Shown here: in pieces, positions 17,093-25,852 of the stretch
How positions within the stretch are numbered: the stretch's first letter is position 1
How the letters are laid out: each line of letters begins with the position of its first letter
From: Paenibacillus sp. 1_12
GTDB lineage: Bacteria; Bacillota; Bacilli; Paenibacillales; NBRC-103111
Assembly (NCBI RefSeq): GCF_900114475.1
Contig: NZ_FOTE01000005.1
Location: 186,001 to 250,000 of the forward strand
Length of the DNA: 64,000 nucleotides
Reading direction: 5' to 3'
Translations under genes and position numbers: made by a program
Notes under the pieces: generated by a model
Databases searched by the model: none
What the model saw: the letters and a program-made list of their open reading frames with translations, nothing else
Told to the model about the DNA's origin: nothing

Positions 17093-17731
17093 CTAGTAAA
17101 GCCTTTGCTCATAGCTTTCCTTTAGTCCATTGGCTATGATTTCTTCAGTATATTCAACTGAATTTACGTGGGCTGACAATATAGCGGGTATCGATGGCAA
17201 TTCAGTCTTGTCCGGCCACGAGTTGGTTTCCCATAGTCCAGATCGCTTGAAAGCCTTTGCACAATGAATAAAACATTCTTCCACCTCAACTCCAATCCCA
17301 ATACTTGGCTGCTTCTCCTTGGCCTTCATTTGCTGGAGTATCTCTTCATCTTTGATCACATAAGCTTTTCCGTTGATTCGCAACGTTTCTTCTAATCCTG
17401 GAATGATGAATATAAGGCCAATTCTCGGATTGAGTACAATATTTTTCAGTGAATCGATTCTACGATTGCCAGGTCTCTCCGGAATAACGATGTATTTATC
17501 ATCTAGTACAAGTACAGATCCAGGGGCATCTCCACGTGGAGATACATCGCACAATCCTTGGTCATCTGAAGTAGCTACAAATAAAATGGGTGATCGGGCT
17601 ATGAAATCTCGACAATGCAGATCTAACCGACTAATCCCCTTTTTCTGGACAAGCTCACTTGGGTAACCGACTATTTGTCTAATATCATCCTCAGAATTCA
17701 ATATTTCTTTAAAAGGAAAAGGACTATTCAT
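17093..17731 (-). CDS. FMN-binding pyridoxamine-phosphate-oxidase-fold protein
   Basis: Flavin-dependent oxidoreductase of the PNPOx-like split-barrel family, resembling the MSMEG_1061 group. 212 residues. Typical stretches are PILFVATSDDQGLCDVSPRGDAPG, here seen as the segment around residues 50-72, then IVIPERPGNRRIDSLKNI and IGLIFIIPG. The late CFIHCAKAFKRSGLW motif is also family-typical. The exact substrate is unknown. Lies at the edge of the acetyltransferase/Nudix cluster. Confidence 0.8.
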   Translation of the reverse strand: MNSPFPFKEILNSEDDIRQIVGYPSELVQKKGISRLDLHCRDFIARSPILFVATSDDQGLCDVSPRGDAPGSVLVLDDKYIVIPERPGNRRIDSLKNIVLNPRIGLIFIIPGLEETLRINGKAYVIKDEEILQQMKAKEKQPSIGIGVEVEECFIHCAKAFKRSGLWETNSWPDKTELPSIPAILSAHVNSVEYTEEIIANGLKESYEQRLY

Positions 17732-17831
17732 TTCTGCTCCTCGATTCTTAACATTTGCAGATCATCAGCATATTCCCGTCACGTCTTTAGAATTAAATCA
17801 GTGATTGTATTGGACTACGTGATCAATTTTT

Positions 17832-18281
17832 TTAGTTCTCACGACTATTCAATTTCATTGTTGAACAATACGGTTGAAATCCAACCTTTTTCCAGAAATT
17901 CATTCCTTTTGGATTCGACATTAATACATCGATTGTTATTTCAGCAGCATTAAATCTCTGGTCTATCAGTAAACGAATCCCCTCAGAACCATAACCTTTA
18001 TTTCTGTGCGCTCGGCTAATGAAATATTGCCTTAAATAAACTTCTTTAAGCTCTTGATTAAACGGATTCACTCTAAACTGGTACAAAGCGTAACCCACGA
18101 TCTCCTCACTTGAGTACAAAAGATCGACGCTCCAATTATTACTTAGAAAATCCTTCATTCGCTGCTCCAGCTCGTCTACCTGCATCGGATTTTGGCTGTG
18201 CTCATCCTCAATTAATTCCTTGTTCATCCGAGCGATTTCTTTCAAGTCCCCCATAGCTGCTTCTCTGATCATTAAATTCAT
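17832..18281 (-). CDS. GNAT acetyltransferase
   Basis: GCN5-related N-acetyltransferase of 149 residues. The acetyl-CoA loop is the atypical SRAHRNKGYGSEGIRLL (R/Q-x-x-G-x-G/A form, about 90-106). The C-terminal FWKKVGFQPY helix is present. The substrate is unknown. Starts seven bases after the stop of the upstream acetyltransferase, so the two are likely co-transcribed. The ribosome binding site AAAGGA is 11 bases before the ATG. Confidence 0.82.
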   Translation of the reverse strand: MNLMIREAAMGDLKEIARMNKELIEDEHSQNPMQVDELEQRMKDFLSNNWSVDLLYSSEEIVGYALYQFRVNPFNQELKEVYLRQYFISRAHRNKGYGSEGIRLLIDQRFNAAEITIDVLMSNPKGMNFWKKVGFQPYCSTMKLNSREN

Positions 18282-18288
18282 AGACGAA

Positions 18289-18771
18289 TCAGTCCTTTGA
18301 CAAACTTGTTCTCATCTTGATTCCGGCGACATCCTCGTTGTTATAATCTTTTGCTAGCTTGATATCAAAGGGCTCGAATCCGAGTTTGTAGTACATGAAC
18401 AATGCTTTCGTATTTGTATTATGGCAAACCAATTGTAATTGTTTAACCTTCAATTCTTCTCTGGCTTTGGTGATCATCACTTCCATTAGATATTTGCCAG
18501 CACCTTTACCTCGAAAATCCCGATGAATAATGACATTACCTAACCAGCAATACTCCCCTTCAACCAAATCATAAAAATTACTGTATCCCACGACCTGTTG
18601 ATCGAATTCGATTACAGTAGGCATTAAGCGTGTTAGAGATACTTCGTACAGCTGTTTTGACTCAACAGGAAATCTCCCTTTCGGGAACATATAAAAGGAC
18701 TCCGTCCTATCCTTAGTAAAAGCAGCTATATCGTCAAAATCCTTTTGATTGCTGTCTCTAAAGCTATACAC
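18289..18771 (-). CDS. GNAT acetyltransferase
   Basis: 160-residue GNAT protein. Motif A reads VIIHRDFRGKGAGKYLMEVM and the tail has ALFMYYKLGFEPF. It likely begins with GTG, with AAGGTGAT just before it. The closest well-known type is a general amino-group acetyltransferase, but the substrate is not predictable. Second of three consecutive acetyltransferases on this strand. Confidence 0.8.
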   Translation of the reverse strand: MYSFRDSNQKDFDDIAAFTKDRTESFYMFPKGRFPVESKQLYEVSLTRLMPTVIEFDQQVVGYSNFYDLVEGEYCWLGNVIIHRDFRGKGAGKYLMEVMITKAREELKVKQLQLVCHNTNTKALFMYYKLGFEPFDIKLAKDYNNEDVAGIKMRTSLSKD

Positions 18772-18802
18772 CTAATCACCTTCTTTATGCTTTTAATATA
18801 CC

Positions 18803-19330
18803 TTATTGTTCTAGTTTTGTGTTATCAAGTCGATCATTAGAAAATTCTTGTTTCGGTCCCTTGTCATCTTTTCTCCTGGTCTCTATGTAATTGCCATTGG
18901 TATACCGATCCAGAACCTTCCTCCAAAATAATAGTGCAGGCACGTTCCAATCGAATTGACTAACTCTCCAATTTCCATGGAACATATTGAATATTTGAAA
19001 AGCAACTCTTTGACCCAGCCCTTGATTTCTGTACTTTCTTAAAATAAAGAAATGGTTTAAATAAAATACATTTTCTTCTTCCAGATATCTGACTATGACA
19101 AAACCCGCTATTTGATTTTCAATTTTGATCCCGTACAGGTTGTAGCACTCATCATGGTATAGATCCTGTACATTTATTTTCGGTTCAAACAATCCTGACC
19201 TTTTAACATTTGAATAATTGAACTCAGACAAATCATAGGCTGCAAACTCAAACAAATTTGTTAATATGGGGATTTCCTTTTCTTTTAACCTGCATAGTTC
19301 GATTTCCACCAGATCAACAACTCCATACAC
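18803..19330 (-). CDS. GNAT-like acetyltransferase
   Basis: About 168-175 residues. The acetyl-CoA loop FILRKYRNQGLGQRVAFQIF is clear, and the tail has LFWRKVLDRYTNG. The N-terminal region is divergent. The coding sequence is noticeably A/T-rich compared with neighbours such as modA, which hints at later arrival. The start is uncertain: ATG at 19330 lacks a ribosome binding site, while GTG at 19309 has GGAG 11 bases upstream. Confidence 0.75.
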   Translation of the reverse strand: MYGVVDLVEIELCRLKEKEIPILTNLFEFAAYDLSEFNYSNVKRSGLFEPKINVQDLYHDECYNLYGIKIENQIAGFVIVRYLEEENVFYLNHFFILRKYRNQGLGQRVAFQIFNMFHGNWRVSQFDWNVPALLFWRKVLDRYTNGNYIETRRKDDKGPKQEFSNDRLDNTKLEQ

Positions 19331-19478
19331 AGATTTGTTCGATTTTACTCACCGTTGTGATGGTAACCTTAATCCTTCTTGACTCATCTTGATGTTTTCA
19401 TATATATTATAGAAAATGCTTCATTATGGTAAATTGGTAACGCGATAAATCAATAAAAAGATTGGGGAGGTAGTACTA

Positions 19479-20096
19479 ATGTCACTACTAAGATGTGCTC
19501 TGCCAAAGGGTAATAACAAAGCCATCAGCAAGTTGTTCAATCAAGCTGGCATCCCGATGTCTGCAATCATAGACGAATCAAGACAATATAAGATACACAT
19601 CTCAGACTTCGAGTTTATCTTAGTTAAACCCAAGGATGTACCGACTTTTGTAGAATTTGGTGCTGCTGATATCGGTATCGTCGGGAAAGACGTTCTCTTA
19701 GAAGTAAAAAAAGAGATTATCGAGCTTCTTGATCTCAAAACAAATGAGACTGAATTAGTTATTCTCAGTTCAAAAGATGAATTGGAGACCGTGAATATTG
19801 ATGTGGCTACTAGCTACCCGAATATTTCAACCGAATATTTCAAAAATAAAGGGATTCACGCCAAAAACATTATTTTAAATGGAAATCTGAACCTGGCTTT
19901 CGAGCTTCAATTTGCAGATGCTATTGTTGATTTAATAACTAACAAACAAGATCTTCAATCTAACTCTACTTTTGTAGATACCATATGCAAGGTCAGCGAC
20001 AGGCTGATAGTTAATCGCGCCAGTTACATCCTAAAAAATGCACAGATCGAATCTATTTCCTCCAAATTAAGAAAGCTAATCGATAATAAAGCATAG
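19479..20096 (+). CDS. hisG: Orphan, divergent short-form ATP phosphoribosyltransferase
   Basis: Resembles the catalytic subunit of ATP phosphoribosyltransferase, the first histidine step, in the short form that needs HisZ. 205 residues. Recognisable are LRCALPKGN at the start, FGAADIGIVGKDVL (about 63-76) and FADAIVDLITNKQDL (about 146-160). Departures are the ATP/PRPP-loop region VATSYPNISTEYF and LNGNLNLAF where LNGS-VELAP is usual. GGGGAGG precedes the ATG. No hisZ or other his gene is nearby; it sits among acetyltransferases and Nudix genes and is A/T-rich. It may be a paralogue with a different job. Confidence 0.75.
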   Translation: MSLLRCALPKGNNKAISKLFNQAGIPMSAIIDESRQYKIHISDFEFILVKPKDVPTFVEFGAADIGIVGKDVLLEVKKEIIELLDLKTNETELVILSSKDELETVNIDVATSYPNISTEYFKNKGIHAKNIILNGNLNLAFELQFADAIVDLITNKQDLQSNSTFVDTICKVSDRLIVNRASYILKNAQIESISSKLRKLIDNKA

Positions 20097-20106
20097 ACAG
20101 ATCCAT

Positions 20107-20589
20107 TCACTTTCTAACGCTTCTATTTACGATATGTTTGATACCTTCCACATGCTGCAATGTTCTTAATTCCGGCACAACAAACTCTGGGACGATAAAG
20201 TAATCATCAAGCGCTTCCATATGTACCCATTTATTCGCAAATCCCTGTTCAGCCCCTTCAAATTCATCGTTATGTTGATAAATCGAGTGGCCTGAAGGTA
20301 AATGTACGAGATAAAATAATCCCATCTCATGTACCCGTCTATCCGAAAATTCAATGAAATTTTCAACTAACCATATCAGTTTTTTATTTACGATGGGAAC
20401 ATTAAATTCTTCTAGCATTTCACGCTCGATTGCTTCTTCTGCACTTTCGTCAAACTCGACTCTGCCGCCTGGAATATACCAAACCTGATCTGACGTATCC
20501 CTTTGCAGAAGCACTTTACCATTATGTACAATGACGCTTGCTGCTCGATACTGAAATTTGTTGTTTCCAGTTACATAAGATATCATCAT
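20107..20589 (-). CDS. Nudix hydrolase
   Basis: 160 residues. Nudix box GGRVEFDESAEEAIEREMLEEF is visible at about residues 40-61 (G-x5-E-x7-REx-x-EE), so it should cleave a nucleoside-diphosphate-linked compound with Mg. The substrate is unknown. Converges on hisG with only 10 bases between the stops. The ribosome binding site is weak. Confidence 0.85.
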   Translation of the reverse strand: MMISYVTGNNKFQYRAASVIVHNGKVLLQRDTSDQVWYIPGGRVEFDESAEEAIEREMLEEFNVPIVNKKLIWLVENFIEFSDRRVHEMGLFYLVHLPSGHSIYQHNDEFEGAEQGFANKWVHMEALDDYFIVPEFVVPELRTLQHVEGIKHIVNRSVRK

Positions 20590-20622
20590 CGTCTCGGCAC
20601 AGCCCTTCTATTAAGTTCACGC

Positions 20623-21129
20623 TTACAAAATAGCCTTTTCATATAAATTCGCACTCCAGCCCTTGCCATCCGTTCGTCCCCGAAATTCAAAGCCTGCAGT
20701 TGTGTAAAATGCATTTAATCCTTCGTTCCGAGGCATACAATCCAGTCTGAGCAGCTTTTTGTGGTTATTTTTCAGATGTGCCTCACACCATTTCAATAAT
20801 TCAATTCCTAGACCCATGCCGCCGAACTCTCGTTTTACAACTAATTTATGCAAATAACCAGCCTCATCACAATCCAACTCCTTCCAAATGAAGGGATCAC
20901 ACCATTGAATAGATAGCCCACCCACAATTTCGTCTCGTAAGCTTACCCTGTAAACCTCGGATTGCTCAAATAGCTCGTTCATATATTCAGTTGTAAAATC
21001 ACTTGTTTTCCATTGATCAATGCCTTTTGCTTCCATCCAAGCCGCGGCCTCGATATACAAGGACTGCAGCTTGGGTATGTCATCCTGATTAGCTCTTCGG
21101 ATCTCCAACTGATGAATCGTATCGTTCAT
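20623..21129 (-). CDS. GNAT acetyltransferase
   Basis: 168 residues. Motif A reads LVVKREFGGMGLGIELLKW, and the tail reads LNAFYTTAGFEFRGRTD. It overlaps the upstream Nudix gene by 4 bases (21126-21129), so the two are translationally coupled. The substrate is unknown. Confidence 0.83.
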   Translation of the reverse strand: MNDTIHQLEIRRANQDDIPKLQSLYIEAAAWMEAKGIDQWKTSDFTTEYMNELFEQSEVYRVSLRDEIVGGLSIQWCDPFIWKELDCDEAGYLHKLVVKREFGGMGLGIELLKWCEAHLKNNHKKLLRLDCMPRNEGLNAFYTTAGFEFRGRTDGKGWSANLYEKAIL

Positions 21130-21662
21130 CCTTCCACCTTCAACCCTCTGATATCTAGTTCTTTAGCCTTTTTCAAAAATTGCAAGTCTCGGCTTCGAAT
21201 AAACTGTGCTGCATAAGGTTCAGGACTATCATTACTTATTAGTGAAATAGCTTCGTCAAGAGACACCCATTTAATCTCGCAGCCTGAAGCCAGCTCTTGC
21301 TCTGTATAAGCCGGCTCTCGAATATCTCCGTGAACGCTGCAATAATAACAATAAGAAAATTGCATGAATTCATGCTGATCGCGGAATTCGATAATAAAGC
21401 CAATCTCTCCGATATGCGCGATATGAGCACCAACTTCTTCCAAAATTTCACGTTTCAAAGCACGTATCCGATCTTCTCCCTTCTCGATTCCTCCACCAGG
21501 CAGCTTATGGTAATTTCTTTTTGATACAAAAAGCAGCGCTATGTCACCGACCTCGTTCATAACGACAGCTCTTGATGCCTTTCTCAACTCATATTTAACG
21601 TCCTTGGTCTCGGTACTATTGCTCCATATATCTTTGTCATGTATTTCTGCTATTAGCTCCAT
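21126..21662 (-). CDS. Nudix hydrolase
   Basis: About 178 residues. Nudix box GGGIEKGEDRIRALKREILEEVG (written here as the motif near residues 60-82) is complete. The ATG at 21662 is chosen over an upstream GTG at 21677 because GTGAGGT lies about eight bases before it. Coupled by a 4-base overlap to the acetyltransferase downstream, a hint that the two act on related metabolites. Confidence 0.84.
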   Translation of the reverse strand: MELIAEIHDKDIWSNSTETKDVKYELRKASRAVVMNEVGDIALLFVSKRNYHKLPGGGIEKGEDRIRALKREILEEVGAHIAHIGEIGFIIEFRDQHEFMQFSYCYYCSVHGDIREPAYTEQELASGCEIKWVSLDEAISLISNDSPEPYAAQFIRSRDLQFLKKAKELDIRGLKVEG

Positions 21663-21682
21663 AGTAAGTAACCTCACTTGTT

Positions 21683-22255
21683 TTATTTGTTCATAATATC
21701 TTTAAACAGCTGTTCTTGCTCTTCATACTGACCTTGATAAATGTCCAGATATTCAAATACTGCAAAAGAAAAGTCAACGAACGCGCGACCTTTGGCCGTA
21801 ATTATATTTCCATCCTTCACGACTCTTTGGTCTATATAGTTTTCACGCGGGAAGGGGTCATATGTACCTAATTTATGAATTGCCTCTATTGAACAAGAAG
21901 TAGTAAATGTGTGATTGTTCAAAATTCCAGCTCTGCCCAAATATTGTGGACCATTACATATCGCTGCAATCAGCTTCTTTTGTTGATTCAGTTGAATAAT
22001 AAACTCAGTTAGCTCTGATCGCTGCTCCCGGATCGGCCCGCCAGGGATAATAAGTCCTTCAATATCATCAAGCTGAGTTGCTTCTGAAACTGTCAGATCA
22101 GGCTTGTAGTGCAGGCCGGACTCGCTCATCACAGCATCATAGGTATACCCTGCTGAAAGCACTTGTCTTTTACCGATATTTTTTATTTTATGAAAAACTA
22201 ACGTAATCTCAAAATCAGCAAAGTCCTCTGTTACCAAACAAATGATTTTTCCCAT
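21683..22255 (-). CDS. DJ-1/PfpI family protein
   Basis: About 190 residues, with the ThiJ/PfpI glutamine-amidotransferase-like fold. The nucleophile Cys is in LIAAICNGPQYLG and the first-strand Glu region is in VTEDFADFE. Members include glyoxalases, chaperones and proteases; the activity here is not predictable. The ATG at 22255 follows GAGGGTG; an earlier ATG at 22270 is less likely. Same direction as the adjacent Nudix gene. Confidence 0.82.
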   Translation of the reverse strand: MGKIICLVTEDFADFEITLVFHKIKNIGKRQVLSAGYTYDAVMSESGLHYKPDLTVSEATQLDDIEGLIIPGGPIREQRSELTEFIIQLNQQKKLIAAICNGPQYLGRAGILNNHTFTTSCSIEAIHKLGTYDPFPRENYIDQRVVKDGNIITAKGRAFVDFSFAVFEYLDIYQGQYEEQEQLFKDIMNK

Positions 22256-22311
22256 AGCTGACACCCTCATTCAGTAGTAGTAGTTTTTTGTCAAAGAAGA
22301 GCATTATTAAC

Positions 22312-22513
22312 TACATAAGGATGAACTAAACATCATGACAGCAAAGAGGCGCTGCGAAAGCAGACCCTTCTTCCAATCGCTGTTGCAGCCAGATTCTTTC
22401 GATTCTTAGCCCCATGGGGTAAGAATCCGTCTGCAAAGGCGAACACTTCGTTTCTCCAGAAGGGTCCGCTTTCTCCGCTCGGGCTGTGTGTTTCTTTGGT
22501 TCATCTTATATAG
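22312..22513. repeat. Long imperfect palindrome (fold-back element)
   Basis: About 200 bases form an imperfect inverted repeat. The left arm contains GATGAAC, ACAGC, GAAAGC-GACCCTTCT and GATTCTT, and the complement of the right arm repeats them in the same order. The centre is CCCCATGGGG at about 22410-22419. No open frame is contained. It resembles the palindromic intergenic elements dispersed in Bacillales genomes, but no second copy of this type is in the window. Confidence 0.7.
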
Positions 22514-22525
22514 TTTCCAGTTGCT

Positions 22526-22909
22526 CTATCTGATGTAAGGCAAAATTCTCTTAACCTCGGTATTGTCCATAACAGTGTCCAAAGGCCGCCACCTAACCTC
22601 TTGCAATTCCTGCTCCGGCTCACTGAGCTCAGGGTCCATCCCCAGTTTCAGATTACCACCCGTTGTAATACCACGATAACAATAGTACATTCCTTTAATT
22701 CGGTCATTATAATATTCTAAGATTGGCTCTACGATCTCTACCTCAAGCCCTGTTTCTTCATAAACTTCTCTTACTGCTGCTTGAACTGGTGTCTCATCTG
22801 CTTCGATACGTCCACCTGGAAAGGTCCATAGCTCCTCGCCTTTGTACATTTGTCGAACCATTAATAATTGGCCGTCTTTACATAATACTACGCAGCTGCG
22901 CGTCGTCAT
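22526..22909 (-). CDS. Nudix hydrolase (MutT-like)
   Basis: 127 residues, little more than the core domain. Nudix box GGRIEADETPVQAAVREVYEETG (near residues 32-54) is intact. Close in size to MutT-type enzymes, but the substrate is unknown. It ends next to the fold-back element at 22312-22513. Confidence 0.84.
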   Translation of the reverse strand: MTTRSCVVLCKDGQLLMVRQMYKGEELWTFPGGRIEADETPVQAAVREVYEETGLEVEIVEPILEYYNDRIKGMYYCYRGITTGGNLKLGMDPELSEPEQELQEVRWRPLDTVMDNTEVKRILPYIR

Positions 22910-22979
22910 ATTAGACCTTGACCCCCGTTACCTATATGACATCATCATTCAGAAATTTAATTTAGAACTCGCGGCTTCT

Positions 22980-23411
22980 TCAATGCAATGCATGAATTAT
23001 TTTCAGTCTGGTTTCCGCTAAAAGATGTTTGAACTTATGGCTATCCAGCGGTTCATTCCAGCTAAATCCATCATTCTGATAACGTGGGAATACATGCATA
23101 TGATAGTGCCCCAAGTCATTAAAAAGCCCTCCGTTTTGAATGATCGTAATACCATCCGGTTGGAATAACTGCTTTAACACTTTAGCTATAAATGCAGAGC
23201 TGCTCATGATAGCAGCGGCTGTATCGCTGTCCAGCTCCTCTACATCCAAATAATGCTTTTTGGGCAAAATTAAAAGATGCCCTTCGTTCATCGGTTCAAT
23301 GTCCAGCAAGCAAGTCACATATTCATTCTCATAAACCACATGGGCTACGCCCTTCTCGTTAGCTAATTTACATCCTAAACATGCTGTCGATTGATGGTTC
23401 ATTAGGTTCAC
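22980..23411 (-). CDS. HIT family nucleotide hydrolase/transferase
   Basis: 143 residues of the histidine-triad superfamily. The catalytic triad GHYHMHVFPRY is at about 101-111 and the entry segment LDIEPMNEGHLLILPKKHY is typical. An N-terminal CLGCKLANE pair of Cys fits the zinc site of Hint-type members. Likely hydrolyses an adenosine phosphoramidate or dinucleoside polyphosphate, a substrate class also used by Nudix enzymes. GAGGTG precedes the ATG. Confidence 0.86.
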   Translation of the reverse strand: MNLMNHQSTACLGCKLANEKGVAHVVYENEYVTCLLDIEPMNEGHLLILPKKHYLDVEELDSDTAAAIMSSSAFIAKVLKQLFQPDGITIIQNGGLFNDLGHYHMHVFPRYQNDGFSWNEPLDSHKFKHLLAETRLKIIHALH

Positions 23412-23460
23412 CTCATGTTATAAGTATTTAAGCCGCAGCTCAGCAATAATAGATCATAAG

Positions 23461-24570
23461 CTATATGTTTTTAAAATGCGAGATATCCCCGTGCAAAATA
23501 ATTTCCGGTAATCCATTTGTAAACTCGACTTTACACAAACTCGTCGGATGGATATAATGATGCTTCCAAATATGTTTTATTGGCATATTTTCACACATAG
23601 CCATCAGTAATTTCACCACAATGGTGTGAGTCACAAGGAGAATCGATTTGCCTCGTTGGTCATTCAGGATCTGATTGAATTGACGAATCGCTCGTTCTGA
23701 TACCTCATTAAAGGTTTCGCCGCTCTGCACCCTAAATTTCTCGGGATCGTTCCAAAAATGATCAAATGATTCCAGATCGCTTCTCTCAACCTCTGCTTGC
23801 GTTCTCCCCTCCCAGTCTCCCAAATTCATTTCTTTCAAAGCATCGCTCTGCCTAATCTCGATTTCTCTGGCTTGTCTGATTAATTCTGCCGTTCGTACTG
23901 CTCTAAAGCTTGAACTTGTATAGATGATATCAATCCTTTCGTTCTTGAAGGATTCTCCTAACCACTTTGCTTGTTGAATCCCGAGCTCTGTTAATGGAGA
24001 ATCCTGATGACCTTGGAATTTATGCTGAACATTCCACTCTGTTTGTCCATGCCTCACGATGTATAACGTCGTTTTTTCATCATTCCGTACAGCAGGGCTG
24101 TGTGTTGCGAGACTGAACCTACATTCAAACCGTTCGACACCTGAATACTTTTCACCCAAGCTGACGATCTCAAAGCCGATCCTTTTGTAAAATTCAACGG
24201 CATCCTTATCCGTCTCGGCCTTTATTCTTCGAATCCGATTATCTTTCATATAGGTCATGATCATTTTTTTGCCTAATCCTTGCTTTCTGTAGCTGCTTTT
24301 GATCGCTATATGCTTCAGCTCTGCCTCTTCCTCATTATACTGGATCACACCAAGCAGACCGGCCAGTTCCTCGTTGATGATAACGCCCAGCAGTCTTCTT
24401 GACGGATCTTTTATGTAGGTTTCAACTTCTCTCTTCACCCGCTCTTCATCTGGGTACATACATGCTGCAAGTAAATTGGTTATCTCCTGAGCGTCCTCAT
24501 AATCCTGTAGATTGATCAATCCTATCACCTGCTTATTGGGGGTTGAAATTAGATTTAGTTTCCATTCCAA
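23461..24570 (-). CDS. Fusion of GNAT acetyltransferase and histidine phosphatase
   Basis: A 369-residue two-domain protein. Residues about 18-150 are GNAT (IKSSYRKQGLGKKMIMTYM, VEFYKRIGFEIV). Residues about 165-369 are a phosphoglycerate-mutase-type histidine phosphatase with LYIVRHGQTEWN, LTELGIQQAKWLGE, and a second His in LLVTHTIVVKLLM. No stop or frameshift separates them. The two functions presumably act on the same compound. The first codon is uncertain: a TTG at 24519 has AGGTGATAGG before it and would give a more typical acetyltransferase start. Confidence 0.82.
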   Translation of the reverse strand: MEWKLNLISTPNKQVIGLINLQDYEDAQEITNLLAACMYPDEERVKREVETYIKDPSRRLLGVIINEELAGLLGVIQYNEEEAELKHIAIKSSYRKQGLGKKMIMTYMKDNRIRRIKAETDKDAVEFYKRIGFEIVSLGEKYSGVERFECRFSLATHSPAVRNDEKTTLYIVRHGQTEWNVQHKFQGHQDSPLTELGIQQAKWLGESFKNERIDIIYTSSSFRAVRTAELIRQAREIEIRQSDALKEMNLGDWEGRTQAEVERSDLESFDHFWNDPEKFRVQSGETFNEVSERAIRQFNQILNDQRGKSILLVTHTIVVKLLMAMCENMPIKHIWKHHYIHPTSLCKVEFTNGLPEIILHGDISHFKNI

Positions 24571-24581
24571 TTTATAATATT

Positions 24582-25040
24582 TTATGTTCTCAAAATAGGT
24601 TTGACATCGTTCTTAAGATCTTCAATCAGTGGTCTTTGCACCGTACTTATATCTTGAATGTCCATATTCTGGAGCTTCTTAAATTCCAATTGAAGTGACT
24701 CTTTGTTTATATCCTTGAATAATAGCGTTGTCCCGTCTGCAGCAATCCTGTCTTTTAAATCAACTTTAGCATTAAAAATAAACATCACAAATACAACTTT
24801 ATTCCCATCTGGATACGTATATTGCATTCGTGGACCGCTATAAACCGCATATAACTCACAGCTATCTACTTGAAGCCCCGTCTCCTCCATAATCTCTCTC
24901 TTCATCGTTTCTTCGATGGATTCTCCTGCGTCCATGCCTCCTCCGGGCAGCCCCCAATTTCCATAGTCAGACCTTCTTTGAAACAGTATTCGGTTCTGAT
25001 CATCCCGTATGATTGCTCCACCTGTAACTATGACTCGCAT
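24582..25040 (-). CDS. Nudix hydrolase
   Basis: About 152 residues. Nudix box GGGMDAGESIEETMKREIMEETG (near residues 34-56) is intact, and the protein begins MRVIVTGGAIIRDDQNRILF, a common Nudix entry. AAGGAG eight bases before the ATG at 25040 favours this start over 25073. It lies 11 bases upstream of the fused acetyltransferase-phosphatase frame and reads the same way. Confidence 0.84.
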   Translation of the reverse strand: MRVIVTGGAIIRDDQNRILFQRRSDYGNWGLPGGGMDAGESIEETMKREIMEETGLQVDSCELYAVYSGPRMQYTYPDGNKVVFVMFIFNAKVDLKDRIAADGTTLLFKDINKESLQLEFKKLQNMDIQDISTVQRPLIEDLKNDVKPILRT

Positions 25041-25165
25041 CCCTGTATCTCCTTCTGCTGCCATTTCGTTCACGCAAAAATCTTACTCATTCGACCACCT
25101 CCCAATTAAACCAAAAATTGGCTTTGTCTACAATCATTAAAATCAATAGATTACAGAAAGCAAAA

Positions 25166-25191
25166 AATCCATACCGGTATCGGCATGGATT
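25166..25191 (-). terminator. Terminator after efp
   Basis: AATCCAT (25166-25172) pairs with ATGGATT (25185-25191), with an inner CCG/CGG. The A-run before it gives a U-tract on the minus strand. It lies 25 bases past the efp stop. Confidence 0.75.
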
Positions 25192-25215
25192 TAGATGTTG
25201 AATCATATTTAGGAA

Positions 25216-25773
25216 TTAAGCACGGGAAATGTATTTACCTTCACGGGAATCAATCAACAGCACATCGCCTTCGTTAATGAACATCGGCACTTGAACTGTC
25301 AAGCCTGTTTCCAGCGTTGCACTCTTCGTTGCGCCTGTAGCGGTGTTGCCTTTAATACCTGGCTCGGTTTCAACCACTTTGAGCTCGATACTGTTCGGCA
25401 GGTTAATGCCAAGAATTTCTCCTTGGTAGCTCATGATATGAATCATCATGTTCTCTTTCAGGAATTTAAGCTCCCATTCCAACTGCTTCGCACTCAGGCT
25501 GAACTGGTCAAATGTCTCTGTATCCATAAACGTATATTCGGTACCACTGGCGTACAGGTATTGCATTTCACGGTTTTCGATGTGTGCGCGGCCTACGTTC
25601 TCACCAGCACGAAAAGTACGCTCAACCGTATTGCCGTTACGCAGGTTCTTAAGCTTGGAGCGTACGAATGCTGCACCTTTACCTGGCTTTACGTGTTGAA
25701 AATCAATTACGGTAAATAGGTCATGCTCAACTTCGATGGTAAGGCCTGTCTTAAAATCGTTTACTGAAATCAC
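25216..25773 (-). CDS. efp: Translation elongation factor P
   Basis: Relieves ribosomes stalled at polyproline stretches by binding near the P-site tRNA. 185 residues with the three-barrel layout. The tip loop reads [11 protein letters not shown], with the modifiable Lys at about 32, and the C-terminus reads [10 protein letters not shown]. Final gene of the aroQ-papQ-efp group, an arrangement shared with B. subtilis. Confidence 0.96.
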   Translation of the reverse strand: MISVNDFKTGLTIEVEHDLFTVIDFQHVKPGKGAAFVRSKLKNLRNGNTVERTFRAGENVGRAHIENREMQYLYASGTEYTFMDTETFDQFSLSAKQLEWELKFLKENMMIHIMSYQGEILGINLPNSIELKVVETEPGIKGNTATGATKSATLETGLTVQVPMFINEGDVLLIDSREGKYISRA

Positions 25774-25852
25774 GGAAAAATACCTCCCTAAAAATGTGAG
25801 CAGCCAGCCTGATGCTGTTCAGCTAATCCAAGCCGCTGCCAAAGATGTAATC

